From Bacteroidia bacterium Ga0077558 (GTDB lineage: Bacteria > Bacteroidota > Bacteroidia > Chitinophagales > Chitinophagaceae): DNA of 64,000 nt. The notes below the pieces were generated by a model. That model was not told the origin of the DNA and made no database searches. It saw nothing but the letters and a program-made list of their open reading frames with translations. Below, piece by piece: positions 8,540-16,973 of this stretch. The stretch is taken from the NCBI GenBank assembly GCA_001464625.1, contig LNFJ01000004.1:1-64000 (forward strand), written 5' to 3'. The position numbers and the translations under genes were made by a program. The number at the start of each line of letters is the position of its first letter. The stretch's first letter is position 1.

Positions 8540-9817
8540 TTAATCGGTTTCAGTGTTTTTATCTTTTAGCAGAACTTTATAACCCTCTTTAATTATCACC
8601 TTTACCTGCTTTACTTTACGGGTAAGTAATTGTTTGGCTGTGTTAATACCTGCAGCAGCAGCCTGTGCTTTTAAAGACGGGTCAAGTGTAGTCAACTCCA
8701 TTAGCTGAAGAGTATTATCAGCAGAATTTTTTGCTACATCCCGGCTGATAGAGCCTGGAATATAAATACCAGGCAAGCCATCCATATCATACAGTTCTAA
8801 CTTCACCGGAAATAACTGATTCTTATAGCGGATAGAATTTATTTCTGCTTCCAGCCTTTCATTATTGAGCGATGATATGCCGTTTACAGGTGTGCCTTTA
8901 GGGATAAGAATACCATTAATAAAAACATCTGTAAATAAGCGTAACTGAATTACCGCACCATTTACCAGTGATTGATTGCTGTGAACGACAGCTTCTATAG
9001 TAAAACCTTCAGCGGATTCGTCTGCTTCTTTTGTGGCTCCCAAAAATTGATTGCTGCTGTTTATCTTTTTCTTCATTGTATCCATCAATGATACATCCGC
9101 CAATTTGGGTGAAGTGGTTACAGCAAATACAACCTGCTTTTGTTGTAATGATTTTTCTTTAAGTTTATCTTTCACCCGTTGAGGATGCTGTATGTCTAAT
9201 ATCCTTTCTAAAGTTCCATTGAGCTGTTGCATTTCAGGGTCGCCGTTGTTGCCCTTATTCATTGTCACCATCATGTTTTCCAGCCTCTCCATTTCGCCAG
9301 ATAGTTCATCATCCTGATTAAAATTTGATACATCAAGGTTTTCGCTGACTGGTACTTCAGGCTGTTTACTGATTTCCTTTTGCAGTAATGCTAATTTTTG
9401 GAGTAGTTTTTTTTCAGGGTTATTTTCAGCTATTTCATAAGGTGATGAATTGAGTCGCTGGTTGTACTTTGAAGCTGAGTTTTGAGTAAGCAATTCTAAT
9501 TCGTTTGTTTGCATAGAACCGGTATCTTCTCTTTGCTGGTAGTACGGGTCTGTCCGCATCCACTCCTCTAACTTAGCTGAGTCTTTATCTGCCTTATCAT
9601 AAAAACTAAGCTTGTCAGTAAAGTTTTCATCTTTCATTTTAGCATCAGGGAGATTCAGATTTAATCCCTTTTGACTGGTAACCACAGTTTCTTGTTTACC
9701 TTGCCCGCCACCCAATGCCCAAAATGCCATTGTAAGAAAAGGGATTACCAGCAAGGGTAAAACAAGCATCATTTTTCGTTTCCGCAGGAAGGCCTGCGAC
9801 CTTTGCACACTACTCAT
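8540..9817 (-). CDS. traM: conjugative transposon protein TraM (VirB10-like)
   Basis: 425 residues. A single N-terminal transmembrane segment (MLVLPLLVIPFLTMAFWALGG, about 17-37) is followed by a long periplasmic linker rich in charged and Gln/Asn residues. The C-terminal domain has the TraM/VirB10-type core: IEAVVHSNQSLVNGAVIQLRL, ILIPKGTPVNGISS, then GLPGIYIPGSISRDVA. It would span from the inner membrane to the outer-membrane TraN ring. Five bp separate it from the upstream gene. The length is normal for the family. Confidence 0.88.
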   Translation of the reverse strand: MSSVQRSQAFLRKRKMMLVLPLLVIPFLTMAFWALGGGQGKQETVVTSQKGLNLNLPDAKMKDENFTDKLSFYDKADKDSAKLEEWMRTDPYYQQREDTGSMQTNELELLTQNSASKYNQRLNSSPYEIAENNPEKKLLQKLALLQKEISKQPEVPVSENLDVSNFNQDDELSGEMERLENMMVTMNKGNNGDPEMQQLNGTLERILDIQHPQRVKDKLKEKSLQQKQVVFAVTTSPKLADVSLMDTMKKKINSSNQFLGATKEADESAEGFTIEAVVHSNQSLVNGAVIQLRLFTDVFINGILIPKGTPVNGISSLNNERLEAEINSIRYKNQLFPVKLELYDMDGLPGIYIPGSISRDVAKNSADNTLQLMELTTLDPSLKAQAAAAGINTAKQLLTRKVKQVKVIIKEGYKVLLKDKNTETD

Positions 9818-9822
9818 ACACT

Positions 9823-10320
9823 TTATTTTTGTTGTTGTGATAAATAAATTTGTTCCAGCACCTGCACACTATCCATCAAACCCGGCCGGGCTTGCAGAAT
9901 GCTGTCATGTTCTCCTTTATTGTTACGATTTAAACTATCCATGTATTTTTTAAACTGTTCAATTTGTTGCCGTGTTTCATCAGTTATATATGCTTCCGGC
10001 ATTAAATCCTCAGCGCCGGTCTTATCAAAATGTTTTGGTACATCAATCTGCTGTACTTTAAACGGCTTTTGTTTTTTATCAGGTGAAACAACACCGTCAA
10101 TTATTAAATAAAGGCTATACCCACCTGCGCAAATACAGAACAGCAACAGGAATATTTTCAATCTTTTGAAATCGGTATGCATAAATATCTTGTTCATCTT
10201 ATCACCAAATAGTTGTTGCATTTTAATGCCAACCCCGGCAATTTTCCCAGCCACTTTATCTGATATTCTTGTTTTATCATCTGCCGATACTTCCTTTCTA
10301 CGTTTCTTAAATAACCACAT
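9823..10320 (-). CDS. small inner-membrane conjugation protein in the traL position
   Basis: 165 residues from the ATG at 10320. The ORF track begins 18 codons earlier inside traK, but MWLFKKRRK starts two bases before the traK stop codon ends, and ACAGG lies a few bases upstream of it, so I prefer it. The protein has a basic N-terminus, one membrane segment (IFLLLFCICAGGYSLYLII, about 52-70) and a helical periplasmic tail. Bacteroides TraL occupies this place between traK and traM, but sequence likeness to TraL (DUF3989) is not evident by eye, so no symbol is given. Confidence 0.7.
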   Translation of the reverse strand: MWLFKKRRKEVSADDKTRISDKVAGKIAGVGIKMQQLFGDKMNKIFMHTDFKRLKIFLLLFCICAGGYSLYLIIDGVVSPDKKQKPFKVQQIDVPKHFDKTGAEDLMPEAYITDETRQQIEQFKKYMDSLNRNNKGEHDSILQARPGLMDSVQVLEQIYLSQQQK

Positions 10321-10321
10321 A

Positions 10322-10939
10322 TTACCTGTTTTGAATATTGATGTCTGTGTTCTCCAACGTTCGCCATTTTTCAATTAGGAAGCCATGCGAATTATTATCA
10401 CTCCGGGAAACATTTCTTAAATACCCTTCGGTAATAAGATTCCTAGTTACAACTGTGGTGGGCCGAATAATTTTCTGTTCGCCTTTATACCTAAAATAAA
10501 TGGGATAAACATCAGTGTTGATTATGATGCTGTCCACTTTAATTTCCTGGCTGATGTTGCCACTGATGAGATTGGAGTAATACCCATTCTCTTTCAGGTT
10601 GTCGTATTGCTGTTTTGCTGAGTTATCCGCCAAATACAAAGCCTTTGTAATGTTGGCTTGTATCACTTTATCATCCGGGTCAAGAGAAAAGAAAAAATGA
10701 TGAAACATTTTTACATGGTCTTTTGCTTCAACTGGAATATTATCCTTTCTATCGGCTGCATAAGCTTCCAATGCTTTGCCGTTTGCCAAAATAAATACCT
10801 TGTTTTGGGATTGGGATGAAAGCTGGTAGCTTTTGTATGCGATAAAAAGAGAAATGATAACACAGGCAGCTAAGAACGCAACACTGAATAGCCGGATGTA
10901 CCTAAAAGCGGTGTCTATATTTTTCGTTTTCTTAAACAT
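10322..10939 (-). CDS. traK: conjugative transposon protein TraK (VirB8-like)
   Basis: 205 residues. A cytosolic start (MFKKTKNIDTAFRYIRLFS) is followed by one membrane segment (about 20-40, VAFLAACVIISLFIAYKSY) and a periplasmic domain containing the TraK hallmark HVKMFHHFFFSLDPDD near residue 80. It is an assembly factor of the mating-pair formation complex. It is the first gene of a long minus-strand unit (traK, traL-position gene, traM, traN and four accessory genes). Element A, a promoter-like sequence shared with three other tra units, lies 38 nt upstream of the start. Confidence 0.9.
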   Translation of the reverse strand: MFKKTKNIDTAFRYIRLFSVAFLAACVIISLFIAYKSYQLSSQSQNKVFILANGKALEAYAADRKDNIPVEAKDHVKMFHHFFFSLDPDDKVIQANITKALYLADNSAKQQYDNLKENGYYSNLISGNISQEIKVDSIIINTDVYPIYFRYKGEQKIIRPTTVVTRNLITEGYLRNVSRSDNNSHGFLIEKWRTLENTDINIQNR

Positions 10940-10976
10940 TGCTCACATTTTTTCCAAACCCACAATTGTATATTCT

Positions 10977-11028
10977 GCAATTATTTTACCAAGAGAGAAT
11001 ATTGAAGGGTAAGTGAGGTAGGGCTAAC
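10977..11028 (-). promoter_or_regulatory. tra unit upstream element, copy A (traK)
   Basis: Plus-strand reading: GCAATTATTTTACC, 16 nt, then GGGTAAGTGAGGTAGGGCTAAC. It shares layout and exact spacing with copies B, C and D. On the transcribed strand it reads CTACCTCACTTACCC, 16 nt, GGTAAAATAATTGC, which suggests an activator site ahead of a -7-like box. Confidence 0.7.
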
Positions 11029-11094
11029 CGTTGAGTAAACACTTAGCTAGATGAATATTCTTAACTTCATAAATCAAATATTATCGAAATTTTA

Positions 11095-12471
11095 ATGAAA
11101 ATTGAACCAATCACAATACGGCAGATTTCGAAGAATCAGTTTAATATTTTTATGCTGTTTACACGGCACCCTGCTGTGCAAAATTTTGCTAGAGAGTTAG
11201 AATATTATTCAAATGACGACAATTCTATTTTAGGAGTGGTGCTGTTAGATTTATATGACAGAGACTTTAGTTATGTGCTTTTGGTGAGAGATGAAAACAG
11301 ACAATTCAGAGAGTTTGACACCAAAGTGAGTTTTACCAGCAAAGCTGAAGCCGTAAATATGTTGAGTAATTCCATGAAGTGGCATACAGCACAGAATCTT
11401 AAATCTATTGTGCATAACCTGCCAGAAAGAGGAATGGATTTATTTAATATTGTAGTGAACCAAGAAAAAATCCACCCCTATTTTACAAGACTTAATGAGG
11501 ATACTCAATTTATCCCTTCAAAAAGGGCCATCATTGAAATTGCCAATCATCTTTCTGATATTGACGGAAATTTTATCGAACAATTTCAGTCTGTAAATGG
11601 ATTTGATGCCAGGCTTTGGGAAATTTATTTATTTGCCTCGATAACTGAACAAGAGTTTTTAATCAACAGAAAGTATGAAAGACCTGATTTTATTATTCAA
11701 AAGTATGATGCTGAACTTGGAGTTGAGGCTGTTACACTGGGAAGGGATAAAAACAATCCACCAACATATTTGCCCAATGAAGAAAAATTAACGAGGCCAG
11801 CAGATATTTTGACAAAAATTCAAAATGAAATACCCCTCAGATATGGAAGTACCCTTTTTTCAAAATTGAGTAAAAAATATTGGGAATTACCACATTTAAA
11901 AGACAAATCTTTCTTATTGGCTGTTGCTGACTTTCATGATGATTTTTCAATGACCTGGTCATACATTTCTTTGGTCGAATATTTATATGGGCAGAGAGAG
12001 GAGTTGATTGTTTCGGAAGATGGCTCCGCTTTTGCAAAGACTGAAAGGATAACTCACTATACTAAACCTACAGGAGCAAAAATAAATTCAGGATTCTTCT
12101 TTGAGCCAGATTGTGAAAACATAAGTGGTGTACTATTTAGCACAACAGGAACAATTTCAAAGTTTACGAGGATGGGTATCCAGGCAGGGTTTTCATCCAG
12201 CAAACAAAAAGTATTGAGAGTTGGCGACCGCTATGACCATAATTCTAATTCATTTACTCCAATAACATTTTCCTATTTGGTTGATGAAAATGGGACTGAA
12301 ACATGGAGCGAAGGGTTAAATTTATTTCATAATCCCAAAGCTAAACATCCTGTTGATTTGGACTTGTTTCCAAACATTGCTCACCATAAACTGGAAGGTG
12401 AGCAACTAATTAGTTGGGTACCTGAATTTCATCCGTTTTCCTCAATTAATATCAACACTATTGTAAAATAA
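11095..12471 (+). CDS. uncharacterised cargo protein with a possible PD-(D/E)XK nuclease-like core
   Basis: 458 residues, no signal peptide. It lies in the opposite orientation to all tra genes and is the only gene of cargo block 1, between traJ and traK. Residues about 170-220 hold DARLWEIYLFA, then KYERPDFIIQKYDAELGVEAVT. This helix-Glu, Pro-Asp and Glu-x-Val order resembles the PD-(D/E)XK nuclease fold, but the usual Lys is replaced by Val, so activity is uncertain. I recall similar proteins carrying uninformative names in databases. A defence or anti-competition role is inferred only from its position as ICE cargo. The dispersed repeat follows 23 bp after the stop. Confidence 0.65.
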   Translation: MKIEPITIRQISKNQFNIFMLFTRHPAVQNFARELEYYSNDDNSILGVVLLDLYDRDFSYVLLVRDENRQFREFDTKVSFTSKAEAVNMLSNSMKWHTAQNLKSIVHNLPERGMDLFNIVVNQEKIHPYFTRLNEDTQFIPSKRAIIEIANHLSDIDGNFIEQFQSVNGFDARLWEIYLFASITEQEFLINRKYERPDFIIQKYDAELGVEAVTLGRDKNNPPTYLPNEEKLTRPADILTKIQNEIPLRYGSTLFSKLSKKYWELPHLKDKSFLLAVADFHDDFSMTWSYISLVEYLYGQREELIVSEDGSAFAKTERITHYTKPTGAKINSGFFFEPDCENISGVLFSTTGTISKFTRMGIQAGFSSSKQKVLRVGDRYDHNSNSFTPITFSYLVDENGTETWSEGLNLFHNPKAKHPVDLDLFPNIAHHKLEGEQLISWVPEFHPFSSININTIVK

Positions 12472-12498
12472 AACATCCATGATGCTTTCTGCACTACA

Positions 12499-12540
12499 GT
12501 ACAAGTGTGCGACGCAACGAAGATGCCATGAAAAAGCTAA
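12499..12540 (+). repeat. dispersed repeat, copy 2 (AGTACAAGTGTGCGACGCAAC)
   Basis: The 21-bp core is identical to 3576-3596. The following GAAGATGCCATGAAAAAGCTAAAG is a diverged version of copy 1's tail. It lies between the stop of the 11095 gene and the traJ stop, exactly at the edge of cargo block 1. Confidence 0.7.
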
Positions 12541-12560
12541 AGTTGGTAACAAAATAAAAA

Positions 12561-13751
12561 TTACGTCTTCCCACTCAACTTATCTTTCATATAACTTCCA
12601 CTACCACTATTCCCTTCTTTAAAATAGCCTTGTGATGCACCAGCGTCGGCCATACTGTTACTCATTTTATTTGCGGCACCGCCAAGTGCATCCCTTGTCA
12701 TAGAAGCGCCACCAACCATTACAGTACGACTGGATGTACTCATCATATTAGTAACCTTATACAACAATGTATTTCCGCCACCGGCATGAATGATATAATT
12801 GGCAACCGAAGGAACAGTGAAATAACCGATGATGCCGATAATCATAAAAATTAAATACGCCGTATCTGTTGTACTGAAAAATGTATCGCCATTGGTAGCT
12901 ATCTGCTGCAAATCTTCTTTCAGCATATTCTCCTGAATTTTACCCATGATGCCGCCAAATATATTGGCGACAGGCAACCACAGAAAGATATTCAGATAGC
13001 GGGCAATCCAAACAGTCAATGTATGCTGAAAACCATCGAATACTGCAATGCCAAAAACTAATGGCCCAAGTATTCCCAGCACAATTAAATAAAACGTTCG
13101 AATAGTATTTATACAAAGTGCAGACGCTTCAAAAAGTACTTTCAGTACCTCACTCATCCATTGTTTAATGGAGTTACGAAAATTGTAGGAGAATTTAGAG
13201 AAGGCGAACTTAATATCATTACCAATACTTTTTACCCATCCTTCTCTTTTATCGCCGTAGTGATACTTGTACCATTTCTCCCTGTCGCCGCTTCCACTGG
13301 CACCAACATACATTTGCCAATAAGCTGTTTTCTTAATGGCTTCTTCTTTCATTTCCAGCAGTTTTGCCACTGCTTTATCAGAGTCTGTTACCATTGCCGC
13401 AGTGGCCGTAACAGTTGGCTTCATTACTCCATTTATCATAGCAATAACAGAAGGAAAAATTAGCACAGCAAAGCCCAACACAAACGGACGAAACAGCGGA
13501 TAAAAATCAACCGGCTCTGCTCTGGCAATATGCCCCCACACTCTTGACGCAATATACCAGGTGGCTGCAAAGCCAGCAATACCACGGCCGACACCTATTA
13601 AACGGCTGCATAGCGGCATCATATCATCGTACAATTTCTCCAACACTTCATGCAGGCTTCGGATGCGGTTTGCCATGCCTTGTGCATCGGCTAAATGAGG
13701 AAGTAATACAAATAATAAAGCAAGCACAGTTATTCTCACACACAATTTCAT
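12561..13751 (-). CDS. traJ: conjugative transposon protein TraJ (VirB6-like)
   Basis: Polytopic inner-membrane channel component. The track ORF starts at 13796, but ATG 13751 gives a proper signal-type N-terminus (MKLCVRITVLALLFVLLPHL), so I prefer it; the longer start would overlap the previous gene by 17 bp. Several hydrophobic segments follow: FRPFVLGFAVLIFPSVIAMI, TIRTFYLIVLGILGPLVFGI, YLIFMIIGIIGYFTVPSV. WIARYLNIFLWLPVANIFG and the small-residue-rich C-terminus are typical of TraJ. It is the last gene of a three-gene unit led by element B. Confidence 0.87.
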   Translation of the reverse strand: MKLCVRITVLALLFVLLPHLADAQGMANRIRSLHEVLEKLYDDMMPLCSRLIGVGRGIAGFAATWYIASRVWGHIARAEPVDFYPLFRPFVLGFAVLIFPSVIAMINGVMKPTVTATAAMVTDSDKAVAKLLEMKEEAIKKTAYWQMYVGASGSGDREKWYKYHYGDKREGWVKSIGNDIKFAFSKFSYNFRNSIKQWMSEVLKVLFEASALCINTIRTFYLIVLGILGPLVFGIAVFDGFQHTLTVWIARYLNIFLWLPVANIFGGIMGKIQENMLKEDLQQIATNGDTFFSTTDTAYLIFMIIGIIGYFTVPSVANYIIHAGGGNTLLYKVTNMMSTSSRTVMVGGASMTRDALGGAANKMSNSMADAGASQGYFKEGNSGSGSYMKDKLSGKT

Positions 13752-13779
13752 ACACACTACTTTATAAAGGGAAAAAATG

Positions 13780-14406
13780 TCATTTAACCAATCCATGCAA
13801 TCTTCTGCTCATTTCAATTTCGGTGAGTTCTGCTTTACGTTGCAGTGAAAGCATGTTTGTATTATTGGTAAACTCTTTGAGGAATGAATATTGGTCTTCC
13901 ACAGACAGATAAATTTTATCAATTGCCTGCAGCCGTTCATCATCACTCATGCGAAGTCTGCCTGATGTAATTACCATTACCAGTTCATCCAGGCTTTGCA
14001 GGCTGACTTTAAAGAGGTTGGCATATACTTTGCCGAGGTATTCAATCTCATCAGGTGTAAATTGCTTTTCTTCTTTAAAGCGGTTATACGCCAGTTTATA
14101 TTCTTTAGCTATCCGAAGTTGATAGCTGATTATATCTGCAATACGTTTATATTTTTTAACTGCCGGGCTTACCTGCATTAAACCATCTAAGAAAGCTTTA
14201 TGAATGTTGAAATTTCCTTCGGATATATTTTTAACAGCAGTATATCCTTTATTCAGGAGTTTATACCCATCATACATATTCTGCAAAATCTTTTTAAACT
14301 GCGCCAGTTTTTCTATATTGAGTAATAGTTGTTGCACTTCTTCACTTTGTGCTTTTAGTTGAAAACTCATACCGCACATAATCAAAATCACAATTAGTTT
14401 TTTCAT
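13780..14406 (-). CDS. exported TraI/TerB-like helical protein, paralogue 2
   Basis: 208 residues with a signal peptide (MKKLIVILIMCGMSFQLKAQ), otherwise almost entirely helical. It shares the layout and the closing motif (NMLSLQRKAEL) with the 14403 and 18879 proteins, plus the internal pattern FTPDEIEYLGKVYANL...SLDELVMVI...RMSDDERL. I recall homologues of the pair before traJ being annotated as TerB-family tellurite-resistance proteins, but nothing visible links this one to tellurite. More likely it is a periplasmic or outer-membrane-associated transfer component. It overlaps the upstream gene by 4 bp (ATGA). Confidence 0.7.
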   Translation of the reverse strand: MKKLIVILIMCGMSFQLKAQSEEVQQLLLNIEKLAQFKKILQNMYDGYKLLNKGYTAVKNISEGNFNIHKAFLDGLMQVSPAVKKYKRIADIISYQLRIAKEYKLAYNRFKEEKQFTPDEIEYLGKVYANLFKVSLQSLDELVMVITSGRLRMSDDERLQAIDKIYLSVEDQYSFLKEFTNNTNMLSLQRKAELTEIEMSRRLHGLVK

Positions 14407-15062
14407 TTTACTCCATTTATAAGTTTAGAACGGTTTATTTCTAATTGCTCATTCAATCGTTGTAGAGATAGCAACCCCATGTCCTCATTAAACGAACAGG
14501 CAAAAGAATATTTATCCTGCATGTCCGCATATAAGTTGTCAATCCGCTTTATTCGTTCGTCATCTTTCATTTCCAGTTTGTCCGACGTGGTGACAAGAAT
14601 TAATTCATCAATTGTTTTCAGGCACTCATCTAACAGCGTATCAAAAACCTGTTTGCAATAATCTAATTCGGTATCGGTAAGTTGTTTTGCTTCCTTTATT
14701 TGTGCAAGAGTGAATTTTGCTTCCTTAATGATTTTAATTTGAAAAGTAATAATATCCGCCACTTTTGTGTAACGGCGAATAGCCGGGTTTACATTTTTAA
14801 GGTGGTTGTAGAAATCCCGATGCAGGTTAAAGTCGCCGTTCTTTATATTTCTAATAGTGTTAATACCGCTGGTGGCAATGTTATACCCTTTTTTTGCATA
14901 GCCGAGGTACACCTGCAAGGCTGCAATTTGCTGCAGCAGGTATTTTTTCTGCGTTGATTGTTGGTTAAGCCATTCGTCAGTAGTTTGAGAATATACATGG
15001 TTAATACCGCCAAGTACTACGACTAATAAAAGGATAATATTTTTTCTACTTGCTGTTTTCAT
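14403..15062 (-). CDS. exported TraI/TerB-like helical protein, paralogue 1
   Basis: 219 residues, first gene of the unit ending with traJ. The N-terminus is a signal peptide (MKTASRKNIILLLVVVLGGI...). The rest is helical and similar to the next gene: NGDFNLHRDFYNHLKNVNPAIRRYTKVADII against EGNFNIHKAFLDGLMQVSPAVKKYKRIADII. Both end near LSLQR. Tandem duplication is therefore likely. The partner is unknown; the position beside traJ suggests a VirB5/TraI-like accessory to the channel. Element B lies 26 nt upstream. Confidence 0.7.
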   Translation of the reverse strand: MKTASRKNIILLLVVVLGGINHVYSQTTDEWLNQQSTQKKYLLQQIAALQVYLGYAKKGYNIATSGINTIRNIKNGDFNLHRDFYNHLKNVNPAIRRYTKVADIITFQIKIIKEAKFTLAQIKEAKQLTDTELDYCKQVFDTLLDECLKTIDELILVTTSDKLEMKDDERIKRIDNLYADMQDKYSFACSFNEDMGLLSLQRLNEQLEINRSKLINGVK

Positions 15063-15087
15063 TCTTGCTAATTGATTATGATATGCA

Positions 15088-15135
15088 GCAAATAGTTTTC
15101 CAAAAGGAAGTAATTTGGGGTAAGAGGGGTAGTAA
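15088..15135 (-). promoter_or_regulatory. tra unit upstream element, copy B
   Basis: Plus-strand GCAAATAGTTTTCC, 16 nt, GGGTAAGAGGGGTAGTAA, 26 nt before the 15062 start. Same spacing as copies A, C and D. The distal GGGCTA part is not kept here. Confidence 0.7.
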
Positions 15136-15282
15136 TATGGTCTTGCTTAAAGAATTTTAGCTAACACAACCTATTGGGTCGGGTTTGCAAAAGACTTTAT
15201 TTTGTAAATTCGTAAACACATTAATCAGCTGCAACTGCAGGCGCAGCATACACTCAAATAGCTAACTTACAAAATAGAAAAA

Positions 15283-15675
15283 ATGGTAAAGAACTTCAAA
15301 CCGGCGGAATACAATTCAGTTTCACCTTACTTCATAGTAAACGGTGCTCAAACGTTTATTGACTTAATTAAAACAATTTTTGAAGCAAAAGAACTTAGGC
15401 GGTATGATATGCCTGATGGCACAATTATGCATGCAGAAATTCAGATTGACGATTCTGTAATTATGCTGGGCGATTCATCAGAGAAGTTTCCCCCGGTACC
15501 TATTGTGATGCATGTGTATGTTCCTGATGTGGATGCAACATTTCAAAAGGCGATTGATGCTGGTTGTGAAGTTGTGGAGACGCCTAAAGAAAGAGAAGGA
15601 GACCCGGACAGACGGGCAACATTTAAGGATTTTGCCGGAAATATGTGGTCAATCGGAACACAAAAACATATTTAA
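15283..15675 (+). CDS. VOC-family (glyoxalase/PhnB-like) protein
   Basis: 130 residues, single vicinal-oxygen-chelate domain with beta-alpha-beta-beta-beta repeats: SVSPYFIVNGAQTFIDLIKTIF at the start and ATFKDFAGNMWSIGTQ at the end. A Tyr/Asp-rich HAEIQIDDSVIMLGD follows near residue 43. Family members bind a metal or small hydrophobic ligand in dioxygenases, glyoxalases and resistance proteins; no specific substrate is visible. It is the first gene of cargo block 2, followed 6 bp later by the DUF1801 gene. The upstream 15185-15210 stretch has a loose promoter match (TTG, 17 nt, TAAATTCG). Confidence 0.8.
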   Translation: MVKNFKPAEYNSVSPYFIVNGAQTFIDLIKTIFEAKELRRYDMPDGTIMHAEIQIDDSVIMLGDSSEKFPPVPIVMHVYVPDVDATFQKAIDAGCEVVETPKEREGDPDRRATFKDFAGNMWSIGTQKHI

Positions 15676-15681
15676 CAGAAA

Positions 15682-16074
15682 ATGGAAAAAACTATTGCTG
15701 CTTATAACAAAGTACAATCCGGGATTGACGGAGAGATTTGCAGCCGTCTAATGGAAATAATTAATAAACATCTGCCGAAAGCGGAAAATAAAATCTGGCA
15801 TGCACACCCGGTATGGTTTTTAGATGGAAACCCAATTGTGGGCTACAGCAAAATAAAAGCAGGCATAAGGCTTATGTTTTGGAGTGGAGTAAGTTTTGCT
15901 GAAGATATGCTGATGGCAGGGACTGGAAAATTTAAAGATGCCTCATTTATTTATACTGACACTGGGCAAATTAAATTAAGCGACCTGAAACGCTGGCTGG
16001 GCAAAGCCAAAAAAATTCAGTGGGATTATAAAAATATTGTTAAAAGAAAAGGTGAACTAGTGCGGTTAAAGTAG
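15682..16074 (+). CDS. DUF1801-family protein
   Basis: 130 residues. The family pattern is visible: an N-terminal helix, IWHAHPVWFLDGNPIVGYSKIKAGIRLMFW near residues 36-65, then a C-terminal helix with LSDLKRWLGKAKKIQWDY. The domain shares a frataxin-like fold with proteins proposed as iron chaperones, but the biochemical role is not established. It lies 6 bp after the VOC gene and is probably co-transcribed with it. A distant relative is encoded on the chromosome side at 59410. Confidence 0.75.
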   Translation: MEKTIAAYNKVQSGIDGEICSRLMEIINKHLPKAENKIWHAHPVWFLDGNPIVGYSKIKAGIRLMFWSGVSFAEDMLMAGTGKFKDASFIYTDTGQIKLSDLKRWLGKAKKIQWDYKNIVKRKGELVRLK

Positions 16075-16131
16075 CTAAGTTAAATGAATAAAATGAAACT
16101 ACTTAAGTAGTTTCAGCTAATTGATAGCATC

Positions 16132-16914
16132 ATGAAATATTGGTATCAAAAACCCACTAAAGAAATATCCGATTATGTACGAACTGTGCTGATAGTAGAA
16201 GGCTTTTCTAAATTAAGCAATACCAAAACCCCACTTGTAACAAATGGAACATCTACACTTTTTTGCCGGACTGAAAAATGTACAAACAAGACTGAAAAAA
16301 TAGTACAACTAACATTATTTGGTCAATCAACTCCTGCCGAAGCCTTAGAGTTAAGCAAAGGCACTACCCTAATCGTCTATTTATTCAATCCATTTACCGT
16401 AACGCCCCTTTTTAATATCTCTGCTGCAAAACTGATTAAATCTCCGGTTGAGCTTGCCAACTGGAATGCTCATAAAACTAATGCACTGAAAACACAATTG
16501 ACCTATGCTGATACCACTGCAAGAAAGATTGAAATCCTGGATAATTTGTTGATTCATCAACTGGAACAAAATAAAATTGAATGTGAAAGTATTCGTTATG
16601 CAACCGATGAAATTATGTGCAATACTGACCCGGAAATTTTGCCAACGATATTGATGAACTTAGGCATCAATGAAAGAACATTTCAGCGACGGTTTAAAAA
16701 ATATGTAGGAATTACAGCTACTCAATACCGGCGAATTTGCCAGTTTCAACTTTCTTTTTCGCAGGTAAAGGGCAAACATTTTGATACACTTACAGATGTG
16801 GCCTATAATAATGGATTTGCTGACCAGAACCATTTTATACGGTCATTTAAAGAGTTTACCCAAATGACTCCTAAAGACTATATAAAGTCAGGCCTAAAGC
16901 CAAAAAAGAGATAG
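16132..16914 (+). CDS. AraC-family transcriptional regulator
   Basis: 260 residues. The C-terminal about 95 residues carry the double helix-turn-helix of AraC/XylS: ERTFQRRFKKYVGITATQYRR (helices 3-4), DVAYNNGFADQNHFIRSFKEF and MTPKDYI. The N-terminal domain (MKYWYQKPTKEISDYVRTVLIV) is of the uncharacterised type usual in Bacteroidetes AraC proteins and probably senses a ligand. The flanking VOC and AHSA1 genes on the same strand are the likely targets. A TAAATTTG box lies just downstream, before the next gene. Confidence 0.88.
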   Translation: MKYWYQKPTKEISDYVRTVLIVEGFSKLSNTKTPLVTNGTSTLFCRTEKCTNKTEKIVQLTLFGQSTPAEALELSKGTTLIVYLFNPFTVTPLFNISAAKLIKSPVELANWNAHKTNALKTQLTYADTTARKIEILDNLLIHQLEQNKIECESIRYATDEIMCNTDPEILPTILMNLGINERTFQRRFKKYVGITATQYRRICQFQLSFSQVKGKHFDTLTDVAYNNGFADQNHFIRSFKEFTQMTPKDYIKSGLKPKKR

Positions 16915-16951
16915 TGTCGTTTTCATTCTATTTCACAGGCAACGCTGGTTT

Positions 16952-16959
16952 TAAATTTG
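16952..16959 (+). promoter_or_regulatory. -7 box before the 16974 VOC gene
   Basis: TAAATTTG matches TAnnTTTG exactly, 14 nt before the ATG. No TTG stands at the -33 position (a T-rich TTT is there), so an activator such as the adjacent AraC protein may be needed. Confidence 0.45.
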
Positions 16960-16973
16960 TAAAAAATTAGATA

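Noticed and set aside
13544-13912. 122-aa plus-strand ORF
   Set aside because: Antisense shadow of traJ and the 13780 gene.
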